This document shows positions 15,248-23,701 of a DNA stretch of 64,000 nt, piece by piece (the stretch's first letter is position 1; each line of letters opens with the position of its first letter). The position numbers and the translations under genes were made by a program. Origin of the DNA: Myceligenerans crystallogenes (GTDB taxonomy: Bacteria; Actinomycetota; Actinomycetes; Actinomycetales; Cellulomonadaceae); the NCBI RefSeq assembly GCF_039529775.1, contig NZ_BAAANL010000001.1, forward strand, positions 1,082,458-1,146,457, in the 5' to 3' direction. A model generated the notes under the pieces. That model did not search any database and was not told the DNA's origin. It worked only from the letters and a program-made list of their open reading frames with translations.

Positions 15248-17236
15248 TCACCAGATCTTGACGCGCTCCTCCGGCGGGAGGTACAGGGCGTCGCCGGGCG
15301 TCGTGCCGTACGTCTCGTGGAACTCGTCGAGGTTGCGGACGACGCCGTTGCAGCGGAACTCGTTGGGGGAGTGCGGGTCGACGACCAGGCGCCGCTCCAC
15401 CTCCTCGTCGCGGCCCTTGGACTGCCAGACCTGGGCCCAGCCGAGGAAGATCCGCTCGAGGGCCGTCAGGCCGTCGACGTCCGGGGCCTCGGCGATCGGC
15501 TTGCCGATCGCGATCGCGTACGCCTTGATCGCGATCGACAGGCCGCCCAGGTCGCCGATGTTCTCGCCCACCGTCAGGGAGCCGTTGACGTGCGTCCCGG
15601 CGTGCTCGGGGGCGTCGAGCTGCGCCGGGCGGAACACGTCGTACTGGGCGATCAGGGCGCCGGTGCGCTTCTCGAACTCGGCGCGGTCCGCGTCCGACCA
15701 CCAGTTCTCGAGCTTGCCGTCGCCGTCGTACTTGGAGCCCTGGTCGTCGAAGCCGTGGCCGATCTCGTGGCCGATGACGGCGCCGATGCCGCCGAAGTTC
15801 ACGGCGTCGTCGGCGGCCGGGTCGAAGAACGGCGGCTGCAGGATGGCGGCGGGGAACACGATCTCGTTCATGCCCGGGTTGTAGTAGGCGTTGACCGTCT
15901 GCGGCGTCATGAACCACTCGTCGCGGTCCAGGGGCCGGCCGATCTTGCCGAGCTCGCGGTCCTGGTCGAAGACGTTGGAGCGGCGCACGTTCCCCAGGAG
16001 GTCCGCGGCGTCGATCGTCAGGCCCGAGTAGTCCTTCCACTTCACCGGGTAGCCCACCTTGGGCGTGAACTTCTCCAGCTTGACCAGGGCCTTGGCCGTG
16101 GTCTCCGGCGTCATCCAGTCGAGGTTCTCGATGGACTCGCGGTAGGCGGCCACGAGAGCGCCGACCAGCCGGTCCATCTTCTCCTTGTGCTCCGGCGGGA
16201 AGTGCCGGGCGACGTACTCCTGGCCCACGACCTCGCCGAGCGCGCCCTGCACCAGCGCGACGCCGCGCTTCCAGCGCTCGCGGACCTCCTGGGCTCCGGT
16301 GAGGGTGCGGCCGTAGAAGTCGAAGTTCGCCTCGACGATCTCGTCGGTGAGGTACGGGGCGCGGGCGGTGATCAGGTGGTACGCCATCCACAGCTGCCAG
16401 TCCAGCAGCGGGACCTCGGGCCAGAGGGCCGCGAAGCCCGTGGCGTAGTCCGTCTCGCGGACCACGAGCTGGTCGAGCGAGCCCTCGGGCGCGCCGAGGG
16501 CGTCCACCCAGGCCGCCCAGTCGAAGCCGGGGGCGCGCTCGACGAGCTCCGCCAGCGTCATTGGGTTGTAGACGAGCGTCGCGTCGCGCTTCTTGACCAC
16601 GTCCCAGTGGTGCTCCGCGAGGCGGGCCTCGAGGGCCACGACGCGCGCGGCGGCGTCGTCGGCCGTCACACCCCAGGCCTCCTGCACGCCCGCGAACCCG
16701 AGCATGCGGGCCACGTGCGGCGTGTACCGGGCGTATACCTCGGCGTGCTGCTCGTCGCGGTAGTACGACTCGTCCGGCAGGCCGAGGCCCGCCTGGGTCA
16801 GGTAGACGACGTAGCGCTCGGTGTCCTTGGCGTCGTTGTCCACCCACATGCCGACGGCGCCCGCGCCGCCCGTGCGCTGCAGCGCGCCGAGCGCGCGCGT
16901 GAGGGCGGCGTGGTCCGCGGCGTCGCGGATCAGGGCGAGGTCCTGTGCGAGCGGCTCGGTGCCGAGCGCCTCGATGTGCGCGGTGTCCATGAAGCTCGCG
17001 TACAGGTCGCCGATCTGCGAACCCGCCGGGGCGTCCGTGATGATCTCGCGGACGTGCTCCTCGGCCTGGTCGAACAGGGCGCGGAACGCGCCGTCCATCG
17101 CGCGGTCCGCCGGGATCTCGTGGGCGTCGATCCAGCGGCCGTTGACATGGCGGAACAGGTCGTCCTGCGGGCGGACCCCGGGGTCCAGGGCGTCGAGGTC
17201 GATACCCGACCTCAGTGGGGTGGCTTCGGTCGTCAT
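15248..17236 (-). CDS. M13-family zinc metallopeptidase (PepO-like)
   Basis: Neprilysin-type endopeptidase, 662 residues, the normal family length. The zinc motif is HEIGH in VIGHEIGHGFDDQGSKYDGDG, the third ligand Glu is in VGENIGDLGG, and the substrate motif NAYYNP (from VNAYYNPGMNEIVFPA) is present. The C-terminal end FRCNGVVRNLDEFHETYG and a final Trp also fit. No signal peptide or membrane helix, so it acts in the cytoplasm as in many actinobacteria. ATG at 17236 gives MTTEATPLRSGID, a usual start. Confidence 0.93.
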   Translation of the reverse strand: MTTEATPLRSGIDLDALDPGVRPQDDLFRHVNGRWIDAHEIPADRAMDGAFRALFDQAEEHVREIITDAPAGSQIGDLYASFMDTAHIEALGTEPLAQDLALIRDAADHAALTRALGALQRTGGAGAVGMWVDNDAKDTERYVVYLTQAGLGLPDESYYRDEQHAEVYARYTPHVARMLGFAGVQEAWGVTADDAAARVVALEARLAEHHWDVVKKRDATLVYNPMTLAELVERAPGFDWAAWVDALGAPEGSLDQLVVRETDYATGFAALWPEVPLLDWQLWMAYHLITARAPYLTDEIVEANFDFYGRTLTGAQEVRERWKRGVALVQGALGEVVGQEYVARHFPPEHKEKMDRLVGALVAAYRESIENLDWMTPETTAKALVKLEKFTPKVGYPVKWKDYSGLTIDAADLLGNVRRSNVFDQDRELGKIGRPLDRDEWFMTPQTVNAYYNPGMNEIVFPAAILQPPFFDPAADDAVNFGGIGAVIGHEIGHGFDDQGSKYDGDGKLENWWSDADRAEFEKRTGALIAQYDVFRPAQLDAPEHAGTHVNGSLTVGENIGDLGGLSIAIKAYAIAIGKPIAEAPDVDGLTALERIFLGWAQVWQSKGRDEEVERRLVVDPHSPNEFRCNGVVRNLDEFHETYGTTPGDALYLPPEERVKIW

Positions 17237-17485
17237 GCGGCCACCCTACGCGCGGGATCCTGGGACGGAGCTGGATTCGGCCGTCGGCAGACGCGGGGCG
17301 GGACGGTGGTCCCCGGCGGTGCCGTCGGTCGCCGGAGAACGGCGGATCGTGCGAGCGGCGTCGTGCTCGGCGAGCGATGTCGCGGCAGGCGGCGTCGTCG
17401 TGCACGACGAACGACGTCGCGCCGCGGATCGGCGTCGTCCATCGTGCGGAAGCGGTCGAGAACGGAGGCGCGGTTGCGAGAAGAT

Positions 17486-17941
17486 ATGACCATGCACCTG
17501 CACATCGCCGCAGACCACGCTGGTTTCGAGCTGAAGGCCCACCTGGTGGCGCACCTGACCGACGCGGGGCACGAGGTCACCGACCACGGCGCCCACGAGT
17601 ACGACCCCGCCGACGACTACCCGTCCTTCTGCCTGGCCGCGGGCGAGGCCGTGGTCGCGGAGCCGGGGTCGCTCGGCATCGTGATCGGCGGTTCCGGGAA
17701 CGGCGAGCAGATCGCCGCGAACAAGGTCAACGGCGTGCGGTCCTGCCTGGCGTGGTCGGTGGAGACCGCGAGGCTGGGTCGCCAGCACAACAACGCGAAC
17801 GTGGTCGCGGTGGGCGGCCGGATGCACTCGGCCGAGGAGGCGACGGCGATCGTCGAGGCCTTCGTCGCCGAGCCGTTCAGCGGCGACGCGCGCCACCAGC
17901 GGCGCATCGACCAGCTCGCCGCGTACGAGAAGACCCGCTGA
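17486..17941 (+). CDS. rpiB: Ribose-5-phosphate isomerase B
   Basis: Interconverts ribose-5-phosphate and ribulose-5-phosphate in the pentose phosphate pathway. 151 residues. The RpiB marks are LHIAADHAGFELKAHL, the phosphate/anion-hole block IVIGGSGNGEQIAANKV (a Ser/Gly motif in place of Cys, as usual in actinobacteria) and the RQHNNANVVAVGGRM segment. ATG at 17486 or the ATG two codons later could be used. The stop is one base before the TTG start of nei, so the two genes form a tight pair. Confidence 0.93.
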   Translation: MTMHLHIAADHAGFELKAHLVAHLTDAGHEVTDHGAHEYDPADDYPSFCLAAGEAVVAEPGSLGIVIGGSGNGEQIAANKVNGVRSCLAWSVETARLGRQHNNANVVAVGGRMHSAEEATAIVEAFVAEPFSGDARHQRRIDQLAAYEKTR

Positions 17942-17942
17942 C

Positions 17943-19310
17943 TTGCCCGAGGGTCACACCGTCCACCGTCTCGCCCGTACCCTCCGGGACCTCTTCGAGG
18001 GCGAACCCCTGCGGGTCACCAGCCCGCAGGGCAGGTTCGCCGACGGCGCCGCCCTCCTGACGGGGCGGCGCCTGGTCGAGGTGGAGGCGTGGGGCAAGCA
18101 GCTGTTCTGCGCCTTCGTGCCCGACGACGGCGCCGGCTCGGCGGGGGGTTCGGCCTTGCGTACGGAGGCCTTGCGCACGGGGGCCTCGTGTAGGGATGCC
18201 TCGCCCACGCCGGCCTCCCGCGCGTCCGGCTCCGCCGGCTCGCCTCGGCCTGCGGATTCACCCGGATCCGACGACGTGCTCTGGCTGCGCACGCACCTCG
18301 GCCTCTACGGCGCGTGGACCTTCGCGGGCGACGGCACCGCCGAGGTGGCCCACGCGATCGGCGCCCCCCGCAAGCGCATCGGCGAACGCGAGTCGATCCT
18401 CGCCCCGGCCGCGGACCCGGCCGGACCCACCGCCCCCGCACAGGAGACACCCTCCACCGGCAAGGAAACCTCTGCGCGAGAAGGCGCTTCCACACGCGAG
18501 GCCGGGGCCGAGCGGGCCGCTTCGCCGCGCGTCGCCGGGCCTGCGCAAGCAGCCACTTCGGCGGACGTGGTCGGTCCCGTGCGGGCAGCTGTATCCGCGC
18601 AACGGATCGGTCTCGCGCAAGCAGCTGCTTCGGCGCCGGGTAGTGCCCTGGACCCGGGCGGGGTGCCTTCGGCGGGACGGGAATCGGAACCGCCCGCGCC
18701 GCGGGGTCAGGTGCGGGCGCGGCTGGTCGGCGCGCATGCCGTCGCCGACCTGACCGGGCCCGCAGCCTGCGAGGTCATCACCCCGGACGAGAAGGACGCC
18801 GTCACCGGCCGCCTCGGTCCCGACCCGATCCGCGACGGCGAGCCGGGCCACGACGCCGCGCGCTTCGTCACCAAGGTGGGCGGTTCGCGCGTGACCATCG
18901 GCCAGCTCCTGATGGACCAGGCCGTGATCGCGGGAGTCGGCAACATCTATCGCGCCGAGGCCCTCTTCCGTGCGGGCGTGGACCCGCTCAAGCCAGGTCG
19001 CGACGTCCCGCCGTCGTCGGCCCGTGCGATCTGGGACGACCTCGTCACCCTGATGCGCGACGGCGCCCGCACGGGCGCGATCGTCACCACCCGCCCGGAG
19101 GACCGGTCCGGGCACAGGTCCGGTGAACCGAACGAGGACCGCCGCCGCACCCGCCAGAACACCGACGGCACCCCCGGCGCCGTCCCCTCTGACCAGGCCT
19201 TCTACGTCTACCACCGCGACGGCCTGCCTTGCCGCACCTGCGCCACCCCGGTCCTCCTGAAGACCTTGGCCGGCCGCAACCTCTTCTGGTGCGGCACCTG
19301 CCAAACCTGA
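17943..19310 (+). CDS. nei: Nei/Fpg-family DNA glycosylase with large low-complexity insertions
   Basis: Removes oxidised bases and nicks DNA (AP lyase). The start PEGHTVHR carries catalytic Pro2 and Glu3, and the end holds the zinc finger CRTC...CGTC. WGKQLF supplies the conserved Lys. The helix-two-turn-helix (GQLLMDQAVIAGVGNIYRAEALF) is intact. At 455 residues it is ~150 longer than usual: residues ~61-110 and ~145-255 are Ala/Ser/Gly-rich insertions, the second with three 12-residue repeats (GPAQAATSADVV type). A third, Arg/Thr-rich insert precedes the zinc finger. TTG at 17943 follows the rpiB stop. Active-site residues are all present, so it is probably functional. Confidence 0.85.
   Translation: MPEGHTVHRLARTLRDLFEGEPLRVTSPQGRFADGAALLTGRRLVEVEAWGKQLFCAFVPDDGAGSAGGSALRTEALRTGASCRDASPTPASRASGSAGSPRPADSPGSDDVLWLRTHLGLYGAWTFAGDGTAEVAHAIGAPRKRIGERESILAPAADPAGPTAPAQETPSTGKETSAREGASTREAGAERAASPRVAGPAQAATSADVVGPVRAAVSAQRIGLAQAAASAPGSALDPGGVPSAGRESEPPAPRGQVRARLVGAHAVADLTGPAACEVITPDEKDAVTGRLGPDPIRDGEPGHDAARFVTKVGGSRVTIGQLLMDQAVIAGVGNIYRAEALFRAGVDPLKPGRDVPPSSARAIWDDLVTLMRDGARTGAIVTTRPEDRSGHRSGEPNEDRRRTRQNTDGTPGAVPSDQAFYVYHRDGLPCRTCATPVLLKTLAGRNLFWCGTCQT
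18153..18212 (+). repeat. 15-bp tandem repeat inside nei (insert 1)
   Basis: Four in-frame units of 15 nt encode ALRTE-ALRTG-ASCRD-ASPTP. They lie in a loop region that is short in typical Nei proteins. Unit length is a multiple of three, so the frame is kept. Confidence 0.7.
18537..18644 (+). repeat. 36-bp tandem repeat inside nei (insert 2)
   Basis: Three in-frame units of 36 nt encode 12-residue repeats beginning GPAQAA, GPVRAA and GLAQAA. Around them is more Ala/Ser/Thr-rich sequence without clear periodicity. Confidence 0.7.
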
Positions 19311-19665
19311 CGGGAGATGGCCACCTGCCGGGAGAAGTTCGGCCCGATCCGCGCGCTGGTCGGTCGAAAGTCGAGCAGTCGGCCCCGCGGGGGACCGATT
19401 CCATTGACATCCGACCGACTATTCGACACCCAACCGACCGCTCGATCTCCAGCCGCGTGCTTTGACGACGGGCCGACTGCTTGACACCGAGCCGACTGCT
19501 CGACGTGCGCCTGACCGCTCGATCTCCAGTCGCTTGCTTGATGCAGGGCCGACTGCTTGACGTCGAGCCGACTGCTCGACGTGCGGCCGACTTGTCGGCA
19601 CCGGGGGAGCGATCAGTGGCCGGCCGGGTGCTCGACATGGAATCGGGTGCGCCTACGATGCTGAC
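19311..19665. repeat. Degenerate ~19-21-bp repeat region downstream of nei
   Basis: No gene seen in this 355-bp gap. From about 19358 to 19620 the sequence is a run of variants of GCCGACTGCTCGACGTGC and GACCGCTCGATCTCCAGYC, roughly every 19-21 nt. It includes, on the minus strand, one copy of the ~68-bp dispersed element. The promoter of the following gene must lie near its right end. Confidence 0.7.
19358..19423 (-). repeat. Dispersed ~68-bp element, copy 1 (inverted)
   Basis: Read on the minus strand it gives GGTCGGATGTCAATGG, then ATCGGTCCCCCGCGGGGCCGAC, then TGCTCGACTTTCGACCGACC (as consecutive pieces). It aligns without gaps to the copies at 20091 and 21506 at most positions. The middle forms a short hairpin (GTCGG..CCGAC type). 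Located about 50 bp after the nei stop. Confidence 0.65.
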
Positions 19666-20073
19666 GTGTCGGATGGTGTGGGGGCTGTGACGCCCGGCGA
19701 GGAGTATGCCGCTGCCGTGCTCGGGATCGTGCGGCGGATTCCGGTCGCGCGGGCTATGACGTACGGGCTGATCGCGGAGATCGTCGCCGAGGAACTCGGG
19801 CGGGGCGGGCCGCGGCAGGTCGGGAACGTGATGGCGGGGTCCGGCGACCGGTACAAGCATCTGGTGCCCGACGACGCCGTCGTCATCGGCCCTGCTCAGG
19901 ACACGTTCGAGGTGCCGTGGTGGCGCGTGGTCAACGCGGCAGGCTCGCCGCCCGCCCGGCATCTGACCGCAGCGCTTGAGGCCCTGCGCGCCGAAGGCTG
20001 CCCGCTGACCAAGGACGGCCGACGGGTCGACCTGAAAAGCGCGATCTGGTTCCCACCCCCTGCCGCGACTTGA
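19666..20073 (+). CDS. Alkyltransferase-like protein (MGMT family, no active-site Cys)
   Basis: A 135-residue member of the O6-methylguanine-DNA methyltransferase C-terminal domain family. The helix-turn-helix and RPRQVGNVM-type segment (GGPRQVGNVMAG) are present, but the PCHRV active site is replaced by PWWRVVNAAG: the reactive Cys is Trp. Alkyltransferase-like proteins (ATLs) with Trp here bind alkylguanines and pass them to nucleotide-excision repair instead of dealkylating them. GTG at 19666 starts directly after the repeat region. It lies downstream of another base-repair gene (nei), but they are separated by the repeat array. Confidence 0.85.
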   Translation: MSDGVGAVTPGEEYAAAVLGIVRRIPVARAMTYGLIAEIVAEELGRGGPRQVGNVMAGSGDRYKHLVPDDAVVIGPAQDTFEVPWWRVVNAAGSPPARHLTAALEALRAEGCPLTKDGRRVDLKSAIWFPPPAAT

Positions 20074-20441
20074 CCCGGCCAGCTCCCTGCCGTGCGGTCG
20101 GTCCGATGTCCTTGCAGTCGGCCGCCCGAGGGGCCGACCGCTCGACTTCCGGCCGACTCGGACCGCCGTCTGGGCCGTCCGCTCGACATGTGGCCGACTC
20201 GGACCGCCGTCTGGGCCGTCCGTTCGACATGTGGCCGACTTGGACCGCCGTCTGGCTCGTCCGTTCGACATCTGGCCGAGTGGCCTGCGATCCAGTCGTT
20301 CGCTTGGCATCTGGCCGAGTGGCCTGCCATCCGGCCCTTCGTTCGGCATCCAGCTGGCCTGGATCGCCGTCGGCCCGCTGCCCGGCGTCCGGCCGGCCTG
20401 GCCCGCCGTCCGGCCGACCGCGTACCTCACCGGGATGCACG
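20074..20441. repeat. Degenerate repeat region between convergent genes
   Basis: 368 bp with no gene. After the ~68-bp element (20091-20158) come units of roughly 45 bp of the type GGCCGACTCGGACCGCCGTCTGGGCCGTCCGCTCGACATGT (written here as description of one unit split at GGCCGACTCGGACCGCCGTC and TGGGCCGTCCGYTCGACATG), repeated at least three times from about 20150 to 20275, then decaying to about 20420. Confidence 0.7.
20091..20158 (+). repeat. Dispersed ~68-bp element, copy 2
   Basis: Begins CGTGCGGTCGGTCCGATGTC and continues with GTCGGCCGCCCGAGGGGCCGAC, a stem of 7 bp around CGAGG-type loop, then CGCTCGACTTC. By eye about 59 of 68 positions equal the copy at 21506. It starts 18 bp after the stop of the alkyltransferase-like gene. 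Confidence 0.75.
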
Positions 20442-21359
20442 CTACAGGGGTGGAGGCATGCGGCGGTCGATCCTGAGGGAGGCGCGCATTTCCGGAGGCA
20501 GGTGGCGCGTGACCCGGTCGACCAGGGCCGCGGGCTGGTCTGCGGCAGTGGTCCGCACCATCGTCACGACCTCCGCGATCGCATCTCCGCGGCGCTTCTC
20601 GCGGAACAACTCGTCCGCGCCGTCGTGCTCGGCACCCAGGGCCCCGGTGCGGTACTTGATCTTGCCGTCGAACTCGATGGCCAGGCGAAGGCCGGGGATA
20701 CCGAGGTCGGTGTGGAACGTGCCGAGCCTTGTCGGGACCGGCATCTGCGTGACCAGGTCCGGAACGCCCGCGCGGAGCAGGATGTAGCGGGTCCGGCTCT
20801 CCCACACCGATTGCGCACCGCCGTCGGCGCTCGAGATGACATGACGGGCGGCTGCGGTCCCGCGGCGGTTGCGTCTGACACCCAGGAGCTTTGCCGCCTC
20901 GTCGACGTCGAGGCCCGCTCGGACCGCGGCATCCGCGATGACCAGGGCTTCCATAGGGTGGAGTGCGAGCGCGCAGTCGACCACGGTCCGTGCGAGGTTC
21001 GTGACCGGGACGCCTGCGATCGTGACGACGTCGTCGAACGGGAGGGGGATCCGGTGGCGTGCGATGTCGGCGGACGATTTCCCTCCGGCACGGTACTGCT
21101 GGATCACGTCGACGCGCTCCGGCAGGGTCCACATCGGCAGGCCGTGGAGTGCCGCGGCGGACTTGTGGGAGAACACGTGCTCGGCCCGTAGCTGCCGGTG
21201 CAGCGCCCGGATCCTCAGGAGAAGGAGGTCCCGCGGGCGCAGGCTCGCCGGCCCGGTGTACGCCCCGCGGCGCACCCGCACCAGTTCGCCCGCCTCCGCG
21301 GACCGCCGGAGCCGGTCCCGGTCGCCCTCACGCGCAAGAAAGATCTCACTGCTGGTCAC
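20442..21359 (-). CDS. AbiEi-like antitoxin-domain protein with DUF559-like C-terminus
   Basis: A 305-residue protein of a family common in actinobacteria. The N-terminal winged-helix/AbiEi-type domain reads LVRVRRGAYTGPASLRPRD and AEHVFSHKSAAALHGLP; the C-terminal part has the Vsr/DUF559-like nuclease fold pattern (LAIEFDGKIKYR, then EKRRGDAI). These proteins are usually encoded alone, without an AbiEii toxin, as here. GTG at 21359 was chosen as the first start with family-like sequence. Role in defence or DNA processing is inferred from domains only. Repeat arrays lie at both ends. Confidence 0.75.
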   Translation of the reverse strand: MTSSEIFLAREGDRDRLRRSAEAGELVRVRRGAYTGPASLRPRDLLLLRIRALHRQLRAEHVFSHKSAAALHGLPMWTLPERVDVIQQYRAGGKSSADIARHRIPLPFDDVVTIAGVPVTNLARTVVDCALALHPMEALVIADAAVRAGLDVDEAAKLLGVRRNRRGTAAARHVISSADGGAQSVWESRTRYILLRAGVPDLVTQMPVPTRLGTFHTDLGIPGLRLAIEFDGKIKYRTGALGAEHDGADELFREKRRGDAIAEVVTMVRTTAADQPAALVDRVTRHLPPEMRASLRIDRRMPPPL

Positions 21360-21865
21360 CCACCCAGCCTGACACCCCCCAACCGCGACCCCCGCCCACT
21401 ATCCACACCTCCATCCCACCATTGACCCCCCTGCGCGCCCCGTGCGCCCTGTGCCCCTGTACTCCGCCGACCCCCCTAGCCCCCTAGAAGCGGTCGGCCC
21501 CATGTCGTGCGGTCGGCCGGATGTCATTGCGGTCGGTCGCCCGAGGGGCCGACGGCTCGACTTCGCGCCGACCTTGCTCGGCAAGGAGCCGACCGCTTGA
21601 TAGTCCGCCGACCATGCTCCGCAATGGGCCGACGGGGCTCGGCGTCACGCCGACCGCTCGGCATCGGGCCGCCTGCCCGGCATCGGGCCGACGGCTCGAC
21701 GTCGCGCCGACCCTGCCCGGCGCCGCGCCGACCTGCTCGACACCGCGTCGGCCCTGCCCGGCATCGGGCCGACAGCCCGGCGTCGGCCGGCCGTGCCCGG
21801 CAGAAGGCCGACGGCTCGACGTCGCGCCGGCCCTGCCCGGCAACGGCCCGCCGTATCGCAGGCCG
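21360..21865. repeat. Degenerate ~20-bp repeat region upstream of AbiEi-like gene and downstream of the LLM gene
   Basis: 506 bp without a gene. 21360-21480 is less ordered, C-rich and presumably carries the promoter of the leftward gene. From 21484 to about 21855 the sequence is a run of ~20-bp units such as GGTCGGCCGGATGTCATTGC, GGGCCGACGGCTCGACGTCG and CGCCGACCCTGCCCGGCRYC. It contains copy 3 of the 68-bp element. The array runs up to the stop of the LLM oxidoreductase gene. Confidence 0.75.
21506..21573 (+). repeat. Dispersed ~68-bp element, copy 3
   Basis: Begins CGTGCGGTCGGCCGGATGTC and contains GTCGCCCGAGGGGCCGAC and GGCTCGACTTCGCGCCGACC. About 87% identical by eye to the copy at 20091 with no gaps. 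The leading half is itself repeated once just upstream (GGTCGGCCCCATGTCGTGC). Confidence 0.75.
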
Positions 21866-23023
21866 TCAGCGGCCGCCCGGGATCTTCGACGGCGCCAGCT
21901 TCGACAAGGCCCGGCCCGCCGCCGCGCGGGCACCAGCGGCGCGGCGGGCCGACGGGGACGTTGTCTCGTCCTTGGCCGCGTGCTCCTGGGCGATCGACAG
22001 CACCGTCAGGACCGACGCCGGGTCGCCCTGCAGCAGCATCGTCGTCAGCAGCGTGTCCTCCCAGGCGGCGAAGCGCTCCCGGATCCGTGCGGCCGGGCCG
22101 ATCAGCGCGACCTCGTCGACCAGCTCCGTCGGCACCGCGCGGGCCGCGTCCTCCTTGCGGCCCGCCAGGTACAGCTCCTGCACCTCGTCCATCGCGGACT
22201 CGTACCCCATCCGGTCCAGCGCCCGCTTGTGGAAGTTCGCGCCCTTGGCGCCCATCCCGCCCGCGTACAGCGCCACATAGGGCCGGATCAGGTCGGCGGA
22301 CGCCTCGATGTCGTCGCGGACCACCACCGGGACGGTCGCGATCGCCTCGAAACCGCTCGCCGGGGAACGTTCCTCGCGCCGCTCGGCGAACCCGGCGTCC
22401 AGCTGCTCGCGGAACTCCCCGTCCAGCCGCGGCGCGTAGAACGACCCCATCCAGCCGTCCGCGATCTCCGCCGCGAGCGCGATGTTCTTCGGCCCCTGCG
22501 CCGCCAGCACGACCGGGATCTCCGGGCGGAACGGGTGGACCGTCGGCTTCAGCGCCTTGCCCAGCCCGGTCGCGCCGGTCGCGTCGGCAGGCAGCGGGAT
22601 GGTGTAGAAAGAGCCGTCGTAGGCCACGGGGCGCTCGCGGGCGATCACCTCGCGCACGATCTCGACGAACTCGCGGGTGCGGGCCAGCGGCTTCTGGTAC
22701 GGCTGCCCGTACCAGCCCTCCACGACCTGCGGGCCGGAGGCGCCGAGCCCCAGCACGAACCGTCCGCGCGACAGATGGTCCAGCGTGATCGCGTGCATCG
22801 CCGTGGCCACGGGCGTCCGCGCCGCCATCTGGGCGATGCCCGTCCCGAGTCGCACGTTCCTGGTGCGCGCGCCCCACCAGGCCAGTGGCGTGAACGCGTC
22901 GGAGCCGTACGCCTCCGCGGTCCAGATCGAGTCGAGGCCGAGCTTGTCCCCGAGCCCGATGGCCTGCTGGATCCCCTTCGGGGGCTTGCGTGACCAGTAG
23001 CCGGTCTGGAGGCCGATGCGCAT
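21866..23023 (-). CDS. LLM class F420-dependent oxidoreductase
   Basis: A 385-residue luciferase-like monooxygenase-family flavin/F420 oxidoreductase. Marks are MRIGLQTGYWS at the start, SIWTAEAYGSDAFTPLAWW, GTGIAQMAARTPVATAMHA and LSRGRFVLGLGASGPQVVEGWYG, typical of the F420-binding TIM barrel group. The substrate cannot be predicted. The last ~40 residues are Ala/Lys/Arg-rich and outside the fold. ATG at 23023 has GAGGACTCC upstream; an upstream extension in the same frame is built of the 33-bp array and is not coding. Confidence 0.9.
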   Translation of the reverse strand: MRIGLQTGYWSRKPPKGIQQAIGLGDKLGLDSIWTAEAYGSDAFTPLAWWGARTRNVRLGTGIAQMAARTPVATAMHAITLDHLSRGRFVLGLGASGPQVVEGWYGQPYQKPLARTREFVEIVREVIARERPVAYDGSFYTIPLPADATGATGLGKALKPTVHPFRPEIPVVLAAQGPKNIALAAEIADGWMGSFYAPRLDGEFREQLDAGFAERREERSPASGFEAIATVPVVVRDDIEASADLIRPYVALYAGGMGAKGANFHKRALDRMGYESAMDEVQELYLAGRKEDAARAVPTELVDEVALIGPAARIRERFAAWEDTLLTTMLLQGDPASVLTVLSIAQEHAAKDETTSPSARRAAGARAAAGRALSKLAPSKIPGGR

Positions 23024-23108
23024 GGTGGAGTCCTCGTCGTCGAGCGGGCAGGTTTCTGCGACTGCGCGTCCCAGGTACTGCGGACACCTTACCGTGGACG
23101 ACGACGAC

Positions 23109-23283
23109 GCCGCCCGGCTCGGTACGACGTCGGCCCAGGTGCCCGCCGGGCTCGGCAGGACGTCCGTCCACCTACCGCCGGGCTCGGCAGGACGTCGGCC
23201 CACCTGCCCCGCCGGGCTCGGCAGGACGTCCGCCCACCTACCCCGCTGGGTTTGGTACGACGTCGCCCCACGTGCCCCGCCGA
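23109..23283. repeat. 32-34-bp tandem repeat, five copies
   Basis: Units begin CCGCCGGGCTCGGCAGGACG (or ...GGTACGACG) and end CCCACCTRCC. Copies two to four are nearly identical; the outer ones diverge. It fills the divergent gap between the LLM gene and the MmcQ/YjbR gene, leaving little room for promoters. The GGTACGACG core is shared with the array at 9166. Confidence 0.8.
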
Positions 23284-23313
23284 GGGCAACACTCCCCGCG
23301 TACGCTGCGGCGC

Positions 23314-23700
23314 ATGGCGACCTACGACGACGTCGAACGCCTCGTGGCGAAACTGCCGGAGGTGTCCGAGGGCACGCGCTTCCACCACCGCACCTGGTAC
23401 GTGGCCGGCAAGGCGTTCGCCTGGGAGCGCCCGTTCACCAAGGCGGACCTCAGGCGCTTCGGCGAGGCCCCCGTGCCGCCGGGCCCGATCCTCGCGGTCG
23501 GCACCGACGACCTGCAGGACAAGGAGGCGATCCTCGCCGCGGCCCGCCCGGGCTTCTTCACGATCCAGCACTTCGACGGCTTCCCCGGGGTGCTGATCCA
23601 GCTCGACGCCGTCTCGGACGAGAACCTCGCCGAGGCCCTCGAGGACGCCTGGCTGGCCAAGGCCCCGCCCGCGCTGGCGGAACGCCACCTACGCGCCTGA
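23314..23700 (+). CDS. MmcQ/YjbR-family protein
   Basis: A 128-residue protein of the MmcQ/YjbR (CyaY-like fold) family, usually described as DNA-binding-like with unknown role. Visible: LVAKLPEVSEGTRFHHRTWYV near the start, FAWERPFTKADLRRFG, PGPILAVGTDDLQDKEAIL and FFTIQHFDGFPGVLIQLD, then a closing helix AEALEDAWLAKAPPALAE. ATG at 23314 starts right after the repeat array. Length is normal for the family. Confidence 0.85.
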   Translation: MATYDDVERLVAKLPEVSEGTRFHHRTWYVAGKAFAWERPFTKADLRRFGEAPVPPGPILAVGTDDLQDKEAILAAARPGFFTIQHFDGFPGVLIQLDAVSDENLAEALEDAWLAKAPPALAERHLRA

Positions 23701-23701
23701 A

